From Vombatus ursinus (lineage: Eukaryota; Chordata; Mammalia; Diprotodontia; Vombatidae), in the NCBI RefSeq assembly GCF_900497805.2, contig NW_020954610.1:28520909-28584908 (forward strand): a DNA stretch of 64,000 bases, read 5' to 3'. The number at the start of each line of letters is the position of its first letter. Positions within the stretch are counted from its first letter, which is position 1. The notes under the pieces are model-generated. The model had not been told where the DNA came from. It did no database searches and saw only the letters and a list, made by a program, of their open reading frames with translations. Position numbers and translations under genes: made by a program. Below, piece after piece: positions 11,808 through 25,815 of this stretch.

Positions 11808-11895
11808 TCTGCTCCAGTAGCCAGATATAGATCAGGATAACTGGAGATGGCCCAGAATGCAGTGGGAGACCTTGGCCTTCTGAAGCTAAAGTCTT
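11808..11895 (+). repeat. Marsupial SINE, 3' part
   Basis: 'ccagtagccagatatagatc', 'aggataactggagatggccc' and 'gcagtgggagaccttggcct' continue the SINE that stops at 11324. This shows that the 483-base block between them is an insertion. Confidence 0.8.
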
Positions 11896-12075
11896 TTTAA
11901 GCTAAAGTGGAATCAAGAAGACCTGGTTTCAAACCCTGCCTCAGAAATTAGTATGTTACCTTGGGCAAGTCATTTAAGATCTTTGGTTAATTTTTCCCAT
12001 CTGTAACATCAGAGAACCCTCTGTGTTGCCTCTAACAATCTTATCAACTCCACATCTATGATCCTATGAGTTAAG
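11896..12075 (+). repeat. tRNA-derived SINE
   Basis: Readable modules: 'gaagacctggtttcaaac', 'cctgcctcagaaattag', 'ttgggcaagtcatttaag', 'cccatctgtaacatcag', and the ending 'catctatgatcctatgag'. It directly follows another SINE. Confidence 0.75.
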
Positions 12076-12114
12076 AGAAACTCACAGTTGTGTATATACC
12101 CATATATAGGTTTG

Positions 12115-12330
12115 GCCACAGAATTGTCAATAGTAATAGGATCACAGTTGGAAAATAGTTCAGGAGCCATCTAACTCAGCACCTTAAGTATAAAAAGGAA
12201 GAAACTGAGACATTGGAAGGTTTAGTTCCTGAGGTCACTGAGGCAGCAAAGGTAATACTTGAATACAAGTTCTCTTAGCTGAAGCATTAGTTCTTATACT
12301 ACTCTACCACGTTGCATCCTCATTATTTTG
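12115..12330 (+). repeat. MIR-like (Ther-type) SINE
   Basis: 'ggatcacagttggaaaatag', 'gaggagccatctaac'-like text, 'aggaagaaactgagacattg' and 'ctctaccacgttgcatcc' follow the order of the therian MIR3/Ther class. Divergent and old. Confidence 0.55.
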
Positions 12331-12339
12331 TCTACATTA

Positions 12340-12432
12340 AGATGCCACATAGAATCTCAGAGTGGAAGGGACCATAGTGACTATTTTGTCCAAATCTCCC
12401 ATTTTATAGAAGTAGAAGCTGAGCCCAGAAGA
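12340..12432 (+). repeat. MIR-like SINE fragment
   Basis: 'agaatctcagagtggaaggg' and 'ctcccattttatagaag' match the 5' half of the same MIR3/Ther class. It is cut off where a full MIR copy starts. Confidence 0.5.
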
Positions 12433-12706
12433 TCATACTAATAATAATAACTAATATATAACATTTGCCATGTGCTAGGCACTGTGCTATGTACTTTATA
12501 ATTATTACTTCATTTTATTCTCACAACAGCCTTGGGAAGGAGGTTCTCTTATTATCCCCATATGATAGATGAGGAAACTTTTACAGAAGCAAAAAGAGGT
12601 GAAGTGAGTTGTCCAGAGTCACATAACTAGTAAGTGTCTAAGGGCAGATTTAAACTCAGGTCTTCCTTACTTCAGACCTAGCACTCTACCCATTATGCCA
12701 CCAGAA
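12433..12706 (+). repeat. MIR-type CORE-SINE
   Basis: A complete MIR outline: 'gtgctaggcactgtgctatg', 'ctcacaacagccttgggaag', 'tgatagatgaggaaactt', 'tccagagtcacataactag', 'taaactcaggtcttccttac', 'gcactctacccattatgcc'. Confidence 0.85.
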
Positions 12707-12777
12707 TCCTAGGATCTCAGGTACCATAGAGATAATTTATGTTGAGTCCATAACTGAAGAATCTCTGAGCCTTAGTT

Positions 12778-12905
12778 TCTTTCCATATTAGATTGTGAGG
12801 TCCTTGAGGGAAGGACCTATCTTTTGCTTCTTTTTTGCATCCCTAGTACTTAGCATGGTGCTTGGAACATAGTAGGTGCTTGATAAAAGTTTATTGACTG
12901 AATTC
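12778..12905 (+). repeat. L2 LINE 3' end
   Basis: The L2 terminus is readable in order: 'agattgtgaggtccttgagg', 'catccctagtacttagcatg', 'gtgcttggaacatagtagg', 'gcttgataaaagtttattg'. Confidence 0.85.
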
Positions 12906-12914
12906 CTTCTACAG

Positions 12915-13850
12915 TATCCATATCCTTCTTGAACAAATCAGTGATGTATAATCCACTATTTCCTAAGGCAACTCATTCCTTCTGGTTAAACTCTACTTGT
13001 TAATTTCTGAAATTGAGGCAACATCTCTGCCTTCTGGAGCCAAAAATAAATACAACAAAGAATTTTGCTCCTTGGTAGCATTTAAGTGTAACAAGTCATC
13101 TATTATCTTTCACCACCCTCAAGAAATTCTTTTATAAGTTAAACATTACAAGTTCTTTCAAGTTTTCTATCAATGAAATGATTCATATTTCCTTCATAAG
13201 CACAATCATCTGCCTATGAATATGCTACAACTTGTAAAAAATCTCTCCTGAAGTGTTGCAGTTACAATTAAGCAAAATAATAGAGCTTTGGCCCAATCAT
13301 GGGAGAATACAGTGATGTCCTTACTTTCCTTGTTATTGACTTCATGGATCTCTTCATAAAATCTAATATCCCTTTAGCTTTTTTTGTCATATACACCATA
13401 TCATACAATAAATCCTTTCCTCATATTTAGACATTTATGGTCACATAAATTTTTATCCATCCAAGTCTCCTTCATTTGGCATTTGTGAACCTTGTTTTGT
13501 GACTCTAAGGGGCAGATTTGACTTATAATCTTTGGATCATACTTCCATCATCTAATGTTTAATTTTCCCCTCAACTTCATAGAATCAATGATTTGTATAT
13601 CTGTTACTTATTTGTCTTCATTCAAGGTATTAATAAAAGCTTAGAACAGTATAGGTCTTAGGATATAGCTTTAATGATAGCTGATGCCACCAGGTATCAA
13701 TCTACACTATGAATCTGGTTATTTCTTATGAATCCATCCTGTTTGTACTATTCTCAAATTCATCCACAAGAATATTGAGAGACTTCATCAACAGTTTCGT
13801 TAAATTCTAAAATTGTTACATCTACTACATTTTCCTGAGCTCAATTCAAG
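12915..13850 (-). repeat. CR1/L3-clade LINE remnant (RT C-terminal region)
   Basis: On the plus strand the text follows the antisense of CR1/L3 ORF2 over more than 900 bases. Readable words are 'tcattccttctggttaaac', 'gccttctggagccaaa', 'tccctttagctttttttgtc', 'aatcaatgatttg', 'ggtattaataaaagctt', 'tccacaagaatattgagaga' and 'cttcatcaacagtttcg'. Read on the minus strand, the part near 13650-13500 lies where CR1 encodes 'LFNIFINDLD..' and 'FADDTKLGG'; only scattered residues survive. It has no open frame and predates the L1 and SINE families around it. CR1/L3 copies in mammals date to early mammalian time or before. Confidence 0.8.
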
Positions 13851-14069
13851 GCAATTCAATTCACTGTACAATTGTTAGGTACCTTCTATGACACTATTAT
13901 GTGACACAATGATGAAAAAAGACATAATTCCTTTTATTAAGGGAATTTATGTATTCATTCATGGAATAAGTTACAGGCTGTATAACTAAGAGAAGATCAG
14001 AGGAAAATGGTGGGCTGTGAGTAAAATAGAGGTCTCTGTGTATATGTGTATGTATGTGTATCTATATCT
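13851..14069. other. Unassigned, possible L2-like antisense
   Basis: 'ttgttaggtaccttctatg' and 'cacaatgatgaaaaaagac' are vaguely like antisense L2, but too divergent to call. Confidence 0.3.
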
Positions 14070-14078
14070 TTCTATCTG

Positions 14079-14113
<35 letters not shown>
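14070..14113. repeat. (TATC)n microsatellite
   Basis: About 11 TATC units with a GTC interruption, followed by TGTG-rich sequence. Confidence 0.95.
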
Positions 14114-14246
14114 GTGTGTGTTTGTATCTATATACAGACATACATAAATAGGTGTATGTCGCCACACATATATGGGTGTATGTGGGTGTCTCAAGACCTG
14201 TAGTATTCAAAAATGTTTTCAATGTCTTGAATAATGATAAATAAAT

Positions 14247-15294
14247 AATATACTTAGAGAATCCTAAAGAATCAACTAAATATCTACTTGAAATAATTAG
14301 CAACTTTAGAAAAGTTGCAGGATATAAAAATAAACCCACATATATCATCACCATTTCTATATATTACAAAGTCTAACAGCAAGAAATACAAAGAAACATA
14401 CCTTTAAAAGTTACTGTAGACATTATAAAATATTTGAGAGTCTAGCTGTCAATTAAAACCCAGAAACACTATGAACACAATTACAAAACACTTTTCACAC
14501 AAATAAATTCAGATATGAACAATTGGTAAAATATCAGTGGCTCATGGGTAGGTTGCATTAATATAATAAAAATCACAATTATATCAAAATTAATTTACTC
14601 ATTCAGAGGCATACCAATCAAACTACCAAAATTGTTTTGCAGATCTTGAAAAATTAGCAACAAAATTCATGCATGAGAACTAAAGGTCCAGAATATCAAA
14701 GGAATTAATGAAAAGAAATAGAATGGAAGGTTGCCTAGCCATATCAGATCTTAAATTGTATTATAAAGCAGCAATCATCAAAAGTACTTTGTACTGGCTA
14801 AGAAATAAAATGGTAGATCAGTGCAATAAATTAAGTAGACAAAGCACAATAGTCAATGACTATAGTAATCACCTGTCTGATAAGCCCCAAAACTTCAGCT
14901 TCTGGAATAAGAACTCACAATTTAACAAAACCTACTTGGAAAACAGGAAAATAGTATGACAGAAACTAGGCATTGACCAACATTTTGCACAATATTCCAA
15001 GAGAAAGTGAAAGTGGGTACACAATTTAGATATAAAGGCCAATACTATAAGCAAAATAGCAAAGCAAGGAATGGTTTCACTGTCAGATTTATGGAGAATG
15101 CAATAATTTATGACCAAACAAGAAATAGAATACATTATGATATGGAAAATGTTCAATTTTGAATGCATTAAATTGAAAATTTTTGTAAAAAAAAAAAGTC
15201 AATCCAATCAAGACTAAAACAGAAGCAGACTCTTTGAAAACAATTTTTATAGCCAGTGTCTCTGATAAAAGCCTCATTTCTAAAATATATAGAG
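14247..15294 (+). repeat. Older L1, left half (interrupted by a younger L1)
   Basis: It begins at 'atacttagagaatcctaaag' (equivalent to 20019 of the young L1, so 5'-truncated inside RT) and follows ORF2 through 'CLAISDLKLYYKAAIIK' (about 14740) to 'ctcatttctaaaatatatagag' at 15294. The same text in an unbroken copy continues 'aattaagtcaaatttac'. Here that continuation is found only at 22186. This is the host for the younger insertion. The reading frame is badly broken. Confidence 0.9.
15281..15294 (+). repeat. Target-site duplication, left copy, of the young L1
   Basis: 'taaaatatatagag' here and 'taaaatatacagag' at 22172-22185 flank the 6.9 kb L1, with 13 of 14 bases identical. Both are parts of the older L1's ORF2, which shows that the target was itself an L1. 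Confidence 0.85.
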
Positions 15295-16252
15295 TCTGCT
15301 TCCAGGAGCCAAGATGGTGGAGTAAAAAGGTAGTCACTCTCACCCTCCCTTATCAACCTCTGAAAACCCAGAAAATATCACCCCAGAAAATACCCTGGAA
15401 CAGCTGAGCCAGAAGAAAGATGGGGTGCAGCAGTGCAGTAGCCCAGGTAACTAGAGGGATTAACAGGAAAGGCCCCTCTTACCCTGGGGGAAGGGGAGCA
15501 GTACGAAACAGCCAGCTAGTGGAAAGACCCACTTTAGCTCACTAGGAGGAGATTCTAGTGCCTAGGCATTCTACAGCAAACAGATCTCCCAGTGCCTCAG
15601 CAAAAATAAGGGAAGCAGCACTACAAAGGGCCCCAGTCGGGTAAGCACCTAGCAGCATTGTCTGAAAGGAGCTGAAGAAAGCAATCTAGAGGGGCCAAAA
15701 AAGTTCCAGCCTTGTTGATTCCAGCCCAACACCAGGAAAGCTGTCAGAACCCTACAGTCTCCAACTGCCAACCAGGAGGAGATCCCAAAGCCCAGGTGGT
15801 CAAGCAGGCAAACACCAACAGTTGTACCTCCAAGTGCCTCAGTGAGGGTGGGGTAACTGGTGGAAACCAGCTCAGAAAGCCACCAGGTGCCTCGGCATTC
15901 TGCAGCAAAGAAGTCCCCCAGTGCCTCAACAGAAATAAGGGAGGCAGCACTGCAAGGGGCCCCAGGCAGATAAACACCTGGAAACACTTATCTAAAAGGA
16001 GCTAAACAAAGCTAAAGGAAAGGAAAAGCAGGCAACCTAGATTTACCTGAAAGTCCCAGCCTTGCTTATTCTAGCCCAACACCAGATAAGCTGCCAGGAC
16101 CCTACAGCCTCCAATTGCCAACATAAGAGGCCCCAACACAAAAAGCCAGTGACCAAGACCTAGGCTCCCAACACAAGAAGCTTGGGTCAGTGCCCTCTGC
16201 TTCCCAGCAGGAGAGCTTAATCTCTTTAAAGGCCAGGGAATAAAGAAACACA
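15295..16252 (+). promoter_or_regulatory. L1 5'UTR / internal promoter with tandem monomers
   Basis: The first bases contain GCCAAGATGG (15308-15317), the reverse complement of a YY1-type site (CCATCTTGGC). Eutherian L1 has the same motif at its start. Two monomers about 329 bases apart follow: 'ggcattctacagcaaa' at 15565 pairs with 'ggcattctgcagcaaa' at 15894; 'gcctcagcaaaaataagg' pairs with 'gcctcaacagaaataagg'; 'ccctacagtctccaactgcc' pairs with 'ccctacagcctccaattgcc'. Frames of 60-112 aa on both strands here are untranslated-region chance frames. YY1 binding is known for human L1; here it is inferred. Confidence 0.75.
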
Positions 16253-17289
16253 ATGAGTAAAAAGAAATGTTATGATAGATTCATATTATGAGAAGAGTGA
16301 AGATCAAGACAGAAATTCTGAAGAGGACAACACTGTCATCAAACCCACATCTGCAACATCAAAAGAGAATATGAACTGGTCTGAAGCCCAAAAAGCCTTC
16401 TTAGAAGAATGCAAGAAGGATTTTAAAAGTCAAATGAGAAAAGTAGAGGAGTCCTTTAAAAGTACCATTGGCCAATTGGAAAAAAAAAAAAGTACACTGA
16501 AGAAAACAAGTCTCTAAAACACACAATTGGCCAATTGGAAAAAAAGTACAATGAAGAAAATAACATCCTTTGAAAATACATCCCTTAAAGATACAATTGA
16601 CTGATTGGAGAAGAAAGTACAAAATCTAACAGAAAAAGACAATATGTTAAAAATTAGAATTGAACAAATGAAAACTGATGACTCTATGAGAGAGCAAGAA
16701 TTAGACAAACAGAAACAAAAAAATGAAAAAAATAGATGAAAACGTAAAATACCTCATGGGTAAAACAGCTGACCTAGAAAATCAATCCAGGAGAGACAAT
16801 TTAAAAATTATAGGCCTACCTGAACGTCATGATGAAAAAAAGAGTCTGAACAATATCTTTCAGGAAAACTGCCCTGAAGTCCTAGAACCTGAAGGTAAAA
16901 TAACGATGGAAAGAATCCACCGCTCCCCACCTGAAAGAGATCCCAAATTGAAAACACCAAGGAATATAATAAATTCCAAAATTACCAGGTTAAAGAAAAC
17001 TTACTGCAAGCAGCTAGAAACAATTTAAATATCATGGAACCACAGTAAGGATTACACAGGAGCTTGCAGCCTCTACATTAAAAGACTGTAGGGCATGGAA
17101 CATAATATTTCGTAAGGCAAAGGAGCTTGGAATGCAGCCAAGGATTAACTACCAGCAAAAATGAGTGTGATTTTTCAGGGAAGGAGATGGATATTCAATG
17201 AAATAGGGGACTTCCAAATGTTCCTGATAAAAAGACCAGAGGTCAACAAAAAATTTGATCTTCAAGTGCAAGATTCAAGAGAGACATAA
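16253..17289 (+). pseudogene. L1 ORF1 (RNA-binding protein), broken
   Basis: The start is taken as ATG 16253 ('MSKKKCYDR'), because HAL1 ORF1s here start with the similar 'MSK/MTNQ..KKSQ'. A frame change occurs within the first 15 codons, and the reading continues at 16272 ('SYYEKSEDQDRNSEED'). A lysine/glutamate-rich coiled coil follows (about 16380-16740). Next comes the RRM-like core with 'VKYLMGKTADLENQSRRDNL' and 'KIIGLPERH' (16750-16830), then 'MERIHRSPPERDPK' (about 16905), then the C-terminal domain ('TLKDCRAWNIIF' in another frame, about 17075) ending at TAA 17287-17289. Intact L1 ORF1p is a trimeric RNA chaperone needed for retrotransposition. Several frameshifts and stops make this copy non-functional. 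Confidence 0.88.
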
Positions 17290-17904
17290 AAAGGTAAATG
17301 GGACAGAAATATACAATATGTTGTTAATAAGGGCAAAATGTTTATAGCCCTACAAGGGAAGATGACATTTGCAAATCTTGAGAACTGTATTGTTATTATA
17401 CCATGTTAAAGGAGTATACATAAAAGGGGTGGATGTAAGTTGACTTTGATGTAATGATAAAAAAAAAATATAATCAAGTGGGTTAAATGGATCCAAGTAA
17501 GTGGAATAGTCAGAGCTAAGAAAATGTATTGAGAAAAGAGGAGGCCAACAAGGGTAAATTACATTACAGGAAAAGACACAAAAACATATTAGAGCAGAGG
17601 TAAAGAAGGGAGGGGGTTGAGCATTGTTTGAACCTTACTCTCATCAGATTTGGCTCAAGAAGGGAATAACATAATCAGTTAGGTATAGAAATCTAACTTG
17701 CACTATAGGTAGCAGGAAGGGAAAGAAGAAAGAAAATGGAGGGGGGATAGGAGGGAGGGAAGAAGCAGTAAGGGTAAAGGGGAAGAAAAGGGAAAGGGAT
17801 AATAGAAGGGAGGTGGGACCAAAGGAGTTGGTGGTCAAAAGCAAAACACTAGTGAGGGGAAGAAAGGAGAAAGGAAAAATAAAAGCATAAACGGGGGCGG
17901 GAGG
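17290..17904 (+). other. Long purine-rich L1 inter-ORF spacer
   Basis: About 615 bases separate ORF1 and ORF2, against about 60 in human L1. The second half (17700-17900) is strongly G/A-rich. The same spacer is seen in the minus-strand copies (about 60300-60887), and its 'ggaataacata' region is shared with the 3' part of HAL1. Minus-strand frames at 17644-18175 are artefacts of the pyrimidine-rich complement. Confidence 0.8.
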
Positions 17905-21813
<3,909 letters not shown>

Positions 21814-22171
21814 TATTGATAAACTTAACCCTTCTTGGCAATACAATGATCTAAGATATCTCCAGAGGCCTTGTGATGGAAAATGCTATCCACACCCAAG
21901 GAAAGAACTATGGAAGCCAAATTGTTATTTTTTTTCTCTTCTGTTGAGTTTTGTTTCCTCTTTCTGATGGTTCCTCCTATTGGTTTTAATTTTTACTTAC
22001 AACGTCACTAATGTGACAATATGTTTGATATGAATGTAAATTTATAGCCTATATCAGATTGTGTGCTGTCTTGAGGAGAGTGGTGGGGAGGAAGGGGGAG
22101 AAAAATTTTAAACTCAAAAGCATATGGAAGTGATTATTAATAAATCAAAATAAATTAATAAAAAAATACAA
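21814..22171 (+). other. L1 3'UTR and A-rich tail
   Basis: It carries 'ggttcctcctattggttt', a G-rich segment (about 22075-22100) and the terminal 'catatggaagtgattatt' before an A/T-rich tail. The same order ends the copies at 10440 and 23220. Confidence 0.85.
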
Positions 22172-22978
22172 TAAAATATACAGAGAACTGGATCATATAA
22201 GAATGCAAATCATTCCCCAATTGATAAATTGTCAAAGGATATGACCTGGTAATTTTCAGAGGGAGAAATGAAAGCTATTTCTAGTCATATGAAAAAAAAC
22301 GCTCTACGTCATTATTGATTAGAGAAATGCAAATCAAAACAGCTCTGAGGTACCACATCACATCTATCAGATTGGTTAACATGGAAAAAAAAACAGGAAA
22401 ATGATAAATGTTGGAGAAGATGTGGGGAAATTGGAACACCAATGCATTATTTGTGAAGTTGTGAACAGATCCAACCATTTTGGAGATCAATTTGGAGCTA
22501 TGGCCAAAGGGCTATAAAACTATGAAAATCCTTTGACACATCAATATTACTTCTAGGTCTGTATCCCAAAGAGATCACAAAAAGGGAAAAGGACTCACAT
22601 GTACAAAAATATTTATAGCAGCTCTTTTTGTGGTGGCAAAGAATTGGAAATTGAGAGAATGCTCATCATTTAGGGAATGGTTGAACAAATTGTGGTATTC
22701 GAATGTAATGGAATACTATTGTTTTATAAGAAATGATGAGCAGGTGCACTTCAGAAAAACCTGAAAAGACTTATATAAACTGATGCTGAGTGAAGTGAGC
22801 AGAACTAGGAGAACATTGTACATAGTAACAGCCACATTGTGCGATGACTAAAGTTGATAGACCTAGCTCTCCTTAGCAATGCAAGGATCTAAGACAACTC
22901 CAAAAGACTCATGATGGAAAATACTATCTGCATCCACAGAAAGAACTATGGAGTCTGAATGCAGATTGAAGCATACTA

Positions 22979-23022
<44 letters not shown>

Positions 23023-23258
23023 TCCTCTCTCTCTCTGTTCTGTTTTGCTACTTCTTTCTTGTGTTTCCTCCAATTGGTTCTAATTCTTCTTTACAACATG
23101 ACTAATGTGTAAATACATTTAATATGAATGTATATGTACAGCATATATTCGATTGCACACTGTCTTGTGGAGGTAGGTGAGGAGGGAGGTGGAGAAAATT
23201 TGGAACTCAAAATTTTATGGAAGTGAATGTTGAAAATTAAAATAAATTTAAATAAAAA
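22172..23258 (+). repeat. Older L1, right half
   Basis: After the right target duplication (22172-22185) the older L1 resumes with 'aactggatcatataag', the cysteine motif region (about 22400-22470) and the 3'UTR. A (CT)n microsatellite has expanded inside the 3'UTR (about 22980-23036). The tail 'gaatgttgaaaattaaaat' ends at about 23258. Confidence 0.9.
22980..23036. repeat. (CT)n microsatellite inside an L1 3'UTR
   Basis: About 27 CT units with two TT interruptions, in place of the short pyrimidine run seen in the other L1 copies. Confidence 0.93.
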
Positions 23259-23754
23259 ACATGTATTATAAGCATTGTGTTAGGTATGGGGGACACAGAT
23301 ACAAAATTGAGACTAAACCTGCATTCAGACTGCCTACATGCTTGAATTAAAGGATGGCAGATTTGCCTATACCTGACCTAGAAAGTCATTGTTAATGACT
23401 CAGGATTTCTTAGTGGGGTGTGGGTTTATGGAGGTAGGGTTAGGCTGGTAGCATCTAGAGATAAAGTAAAGAGATAAATTATCTGGCTAAAAAGCAGTAA
23501 TGTTCAATAGTAGAAGGTGTTCAACAGTTATGGCAACAGTAGGAGTATCTGTTCCTAGTCGTTATAAAAAGATTTGATATAACCCTAGCTCTTACATGTA
23601 TTGTTGAATTAATTTTATGTGAAGATCTTTTAAAATATCAATAAAGGATGATACACTGCTCTAAAACTCATAGAAACAATATCAGATTTTTTCATACCAG
23701 GAATAATAAAAAGAACAACCAAAAGAAAAAAAAAACATGTTACAGGCTTAAATG
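23259..23754. other. Unassigned; short L2-like antisense at the start
   Basis: 'gcattgtgttaggtatgg' and 'gggacacagatac' (about 23272-23302) resemble antisense L2. The rest is not recognised. Confidence 0.4.
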
Positions 23755-23860
23755 TATATACATATGCATATACATACATACAGACAGACAGACATATATA
23801 CATACATACAGATATATATATATATATATGTATGTGTGTATGTATGTATGTATGTATATC
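23755..23860. repeat. TA/CATA/GTAT microsatellite
   Basis: Imperfect tetranucleotide and dinucleotide alternation. Overlapping frames on both strands are artefacts. Confidence 0.9.
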
Positions 23861-24159
23861 CAAACCCTTGATTTTGTTTTTAATCAGTACAAGAGAGTGG
23901 TCTTCACTTTTATTTTTGTTAAGCAATTAATCTCAGTATAATCTCTCTCTGTCTCTCACTCTCTCTCTTAGTTATTTCTGATTTATTTGTTGACTAATTC
24001 ATAAAGTAGATACCTATTTTAAAAGTAAAAGTATTCTGTACCTTACCATTACATGCAAAAAAATTGAAAGTAAAAATATAAGACAAAAATGGGATAAAAT
24101 ATTTACAGTGATTTTATTTCTCTCTTGTTGAAAACACCAGTTTCCTCTGACCTAGACTA

Positions 24160-24172
24160 TACTGTGTGTGTG

Positions 24173-24203
<31 letters not shown>

Positions 24204-24217
24204 CTGTATGTGTGAGT

Positions 24218-24261
<44 letters not shown>

Positions 24262-24322
24262 CAGGGATGGGAAGAGAGAAGAAGATGAAGAAGGAGGAGG
24301 AGGAAGAGGAGGGAGAGGAATG
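24160..24322. repeat. Compound (GT)n-(GA)n-(GGA)n microsatellite
   Basis: About 40 bases of GT, then about 44 bases of AG, then GAA/GGA-rich sequence. This makes one strand almost purely purine from about 24219 to 24317. Confidence 0.95.
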
Positions 24323-25615
24323 TAGCAATGCATCTTGATATGTTGAAAATGAAAAGAACAGGTGAGAGCATTACTGTCAATCACACCATGCTGTAGAACT
24401 CCTAGTCTTCCCTCACGATAACTCATATACTGTATGTGGCACATTACCATCTGAGAGTTTCAGTGTCAATCAATTAATAAATACTTAATTTACTTATACT
24501 CAAATTTACTTTTGCTTACATTTATAATCATTTTCCCCAAACACATACAGACACTTGTTCTTCTCATATCCTTGTAGTTAACAGTTTCTATAAACTAATA
24601 GTTAGGGGCTAGTTAGAACTTGTATCCTTCTATTGACAGGTAAGGAGTATAAGGGATGTGGGACAGCATTCTACTTGCTTAAGAAAATCAGGTTAGTAGG
24701 AAAAAAAAGATTGATTTCAAAGACCTTCTTTAATAAATTGTTAACTCTTATTTGAAATACAGATGTAAGCAAATTACAGCAATAATCCTGTAACACTAAT
24801 TTGAAATGTGATTATATGTAGCTCTTCCTCAACTTATTGCCTTATTTTATGTCTCTCTTTTATTGGTCCAACTACAATTTTTCAGGCACTTATTTTTCCT
24901 TTATGAAATTATGTTATTCAGCCAGTCTTCCAAGCTCTTCCTCTGGAACATTTTTGAATGTAGTTAATGGTTGCTTAGATTCCAAACTTTTTTTTCCTCA
25001 GTAGCATAGATTTCTCCAAGACCATTTTTTTTTTTCTCTTGGGCCACATTTCTCTCTTTCTTTGGTTTTGTTCTTGAGATGTCTTAGTTGTTAAGAGTGT
25101 TATCTCCTTCTATGGGAAGATAATATTTAGCAGTAGATTCAGTCCTTCATCACAATGATCAATAGTGTTTGCAAGGGTAGAATGATTTGCTCCCAAGCCT
25201 TTAAAGAACATGTCCTGAGTCCATCTTTACCTGTGTGTACTAGGCTGCTGACAGAAGCAGGGATCACATCAAAGACTGTTACCAAGGGCTGTTTTCATCT
25301 GCATACTTAGTTCCTCACTATCGTCCATTATTTTTTTTAAATATATTAGGTTGGTGCTCTAGAGGGGCTATAGCCTGATATAATTAAAAAGCCACATTTG
25401 GTTGGAATAAGAGAGGCACTACTTGACAGGTTCAGACCAATGAATGACACACTGTCCAAATAAAGTACTGAGGTGTGTTTCAGAGATGTCTTCAACATTC
25501 CACATGTGTTTTTTTTTCCTCTGTCAAATAAACTGTGAAAAGACATCTTAAGAAAATATATCCAAAGAAAGACGCTAAGCTATGGCTTTGTTATTCCTAA
25601 TCTATTAAACTCATC
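24323..25615. other. Unassigned sequence
   Basis: About 1.3 kb with no repeat or gene recognised. Several T-runs lie at 24985-25040 and 25330. Confidence 0.5.
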
Positions 25616-25815
25616 TCCATGGCTCTGTACTGCCTGTTCCTCATGCCTGGGGTACACTTCCTCCTTAGCTCCTCCTTGCTAAATCCATGCTTTCCATTAA
25701 GATTTTAACTTAATTCCAATCTCTAATAAGAAGTCGCCTTCCCTGTTCTCTCCTCCTACTTGTATCTTTCTTCCATGAGTATTTTGCATCTATTTGGCAT
25801 ATACTTCAATAAGTG
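25616..25815 (+). repeat. L2 LINE 3' region
   Basis: 'ctgttcctcatgcctgggg', 'cttcctccttagctcctcc', 'agtcgccttccctgttctc' and 'tacttcaataagtgcac' follow L2 ORF2-end to 3'UTR order. Divergent. Confidence 0.55.

Noticed and set aside
15649-16253. Frames of 60-112 codons on both strands that look protein-like (P- and G-rich)
   Set aside because: They lie in the L1 5'UTR monomers, which are GC-richer than the surroundings; no L1 protein is known from these frames.
24114-24450. Frames in both strands with long S/L, V/C or R/E runs
   Set aside because: Products of the GT/GA microsatellite.
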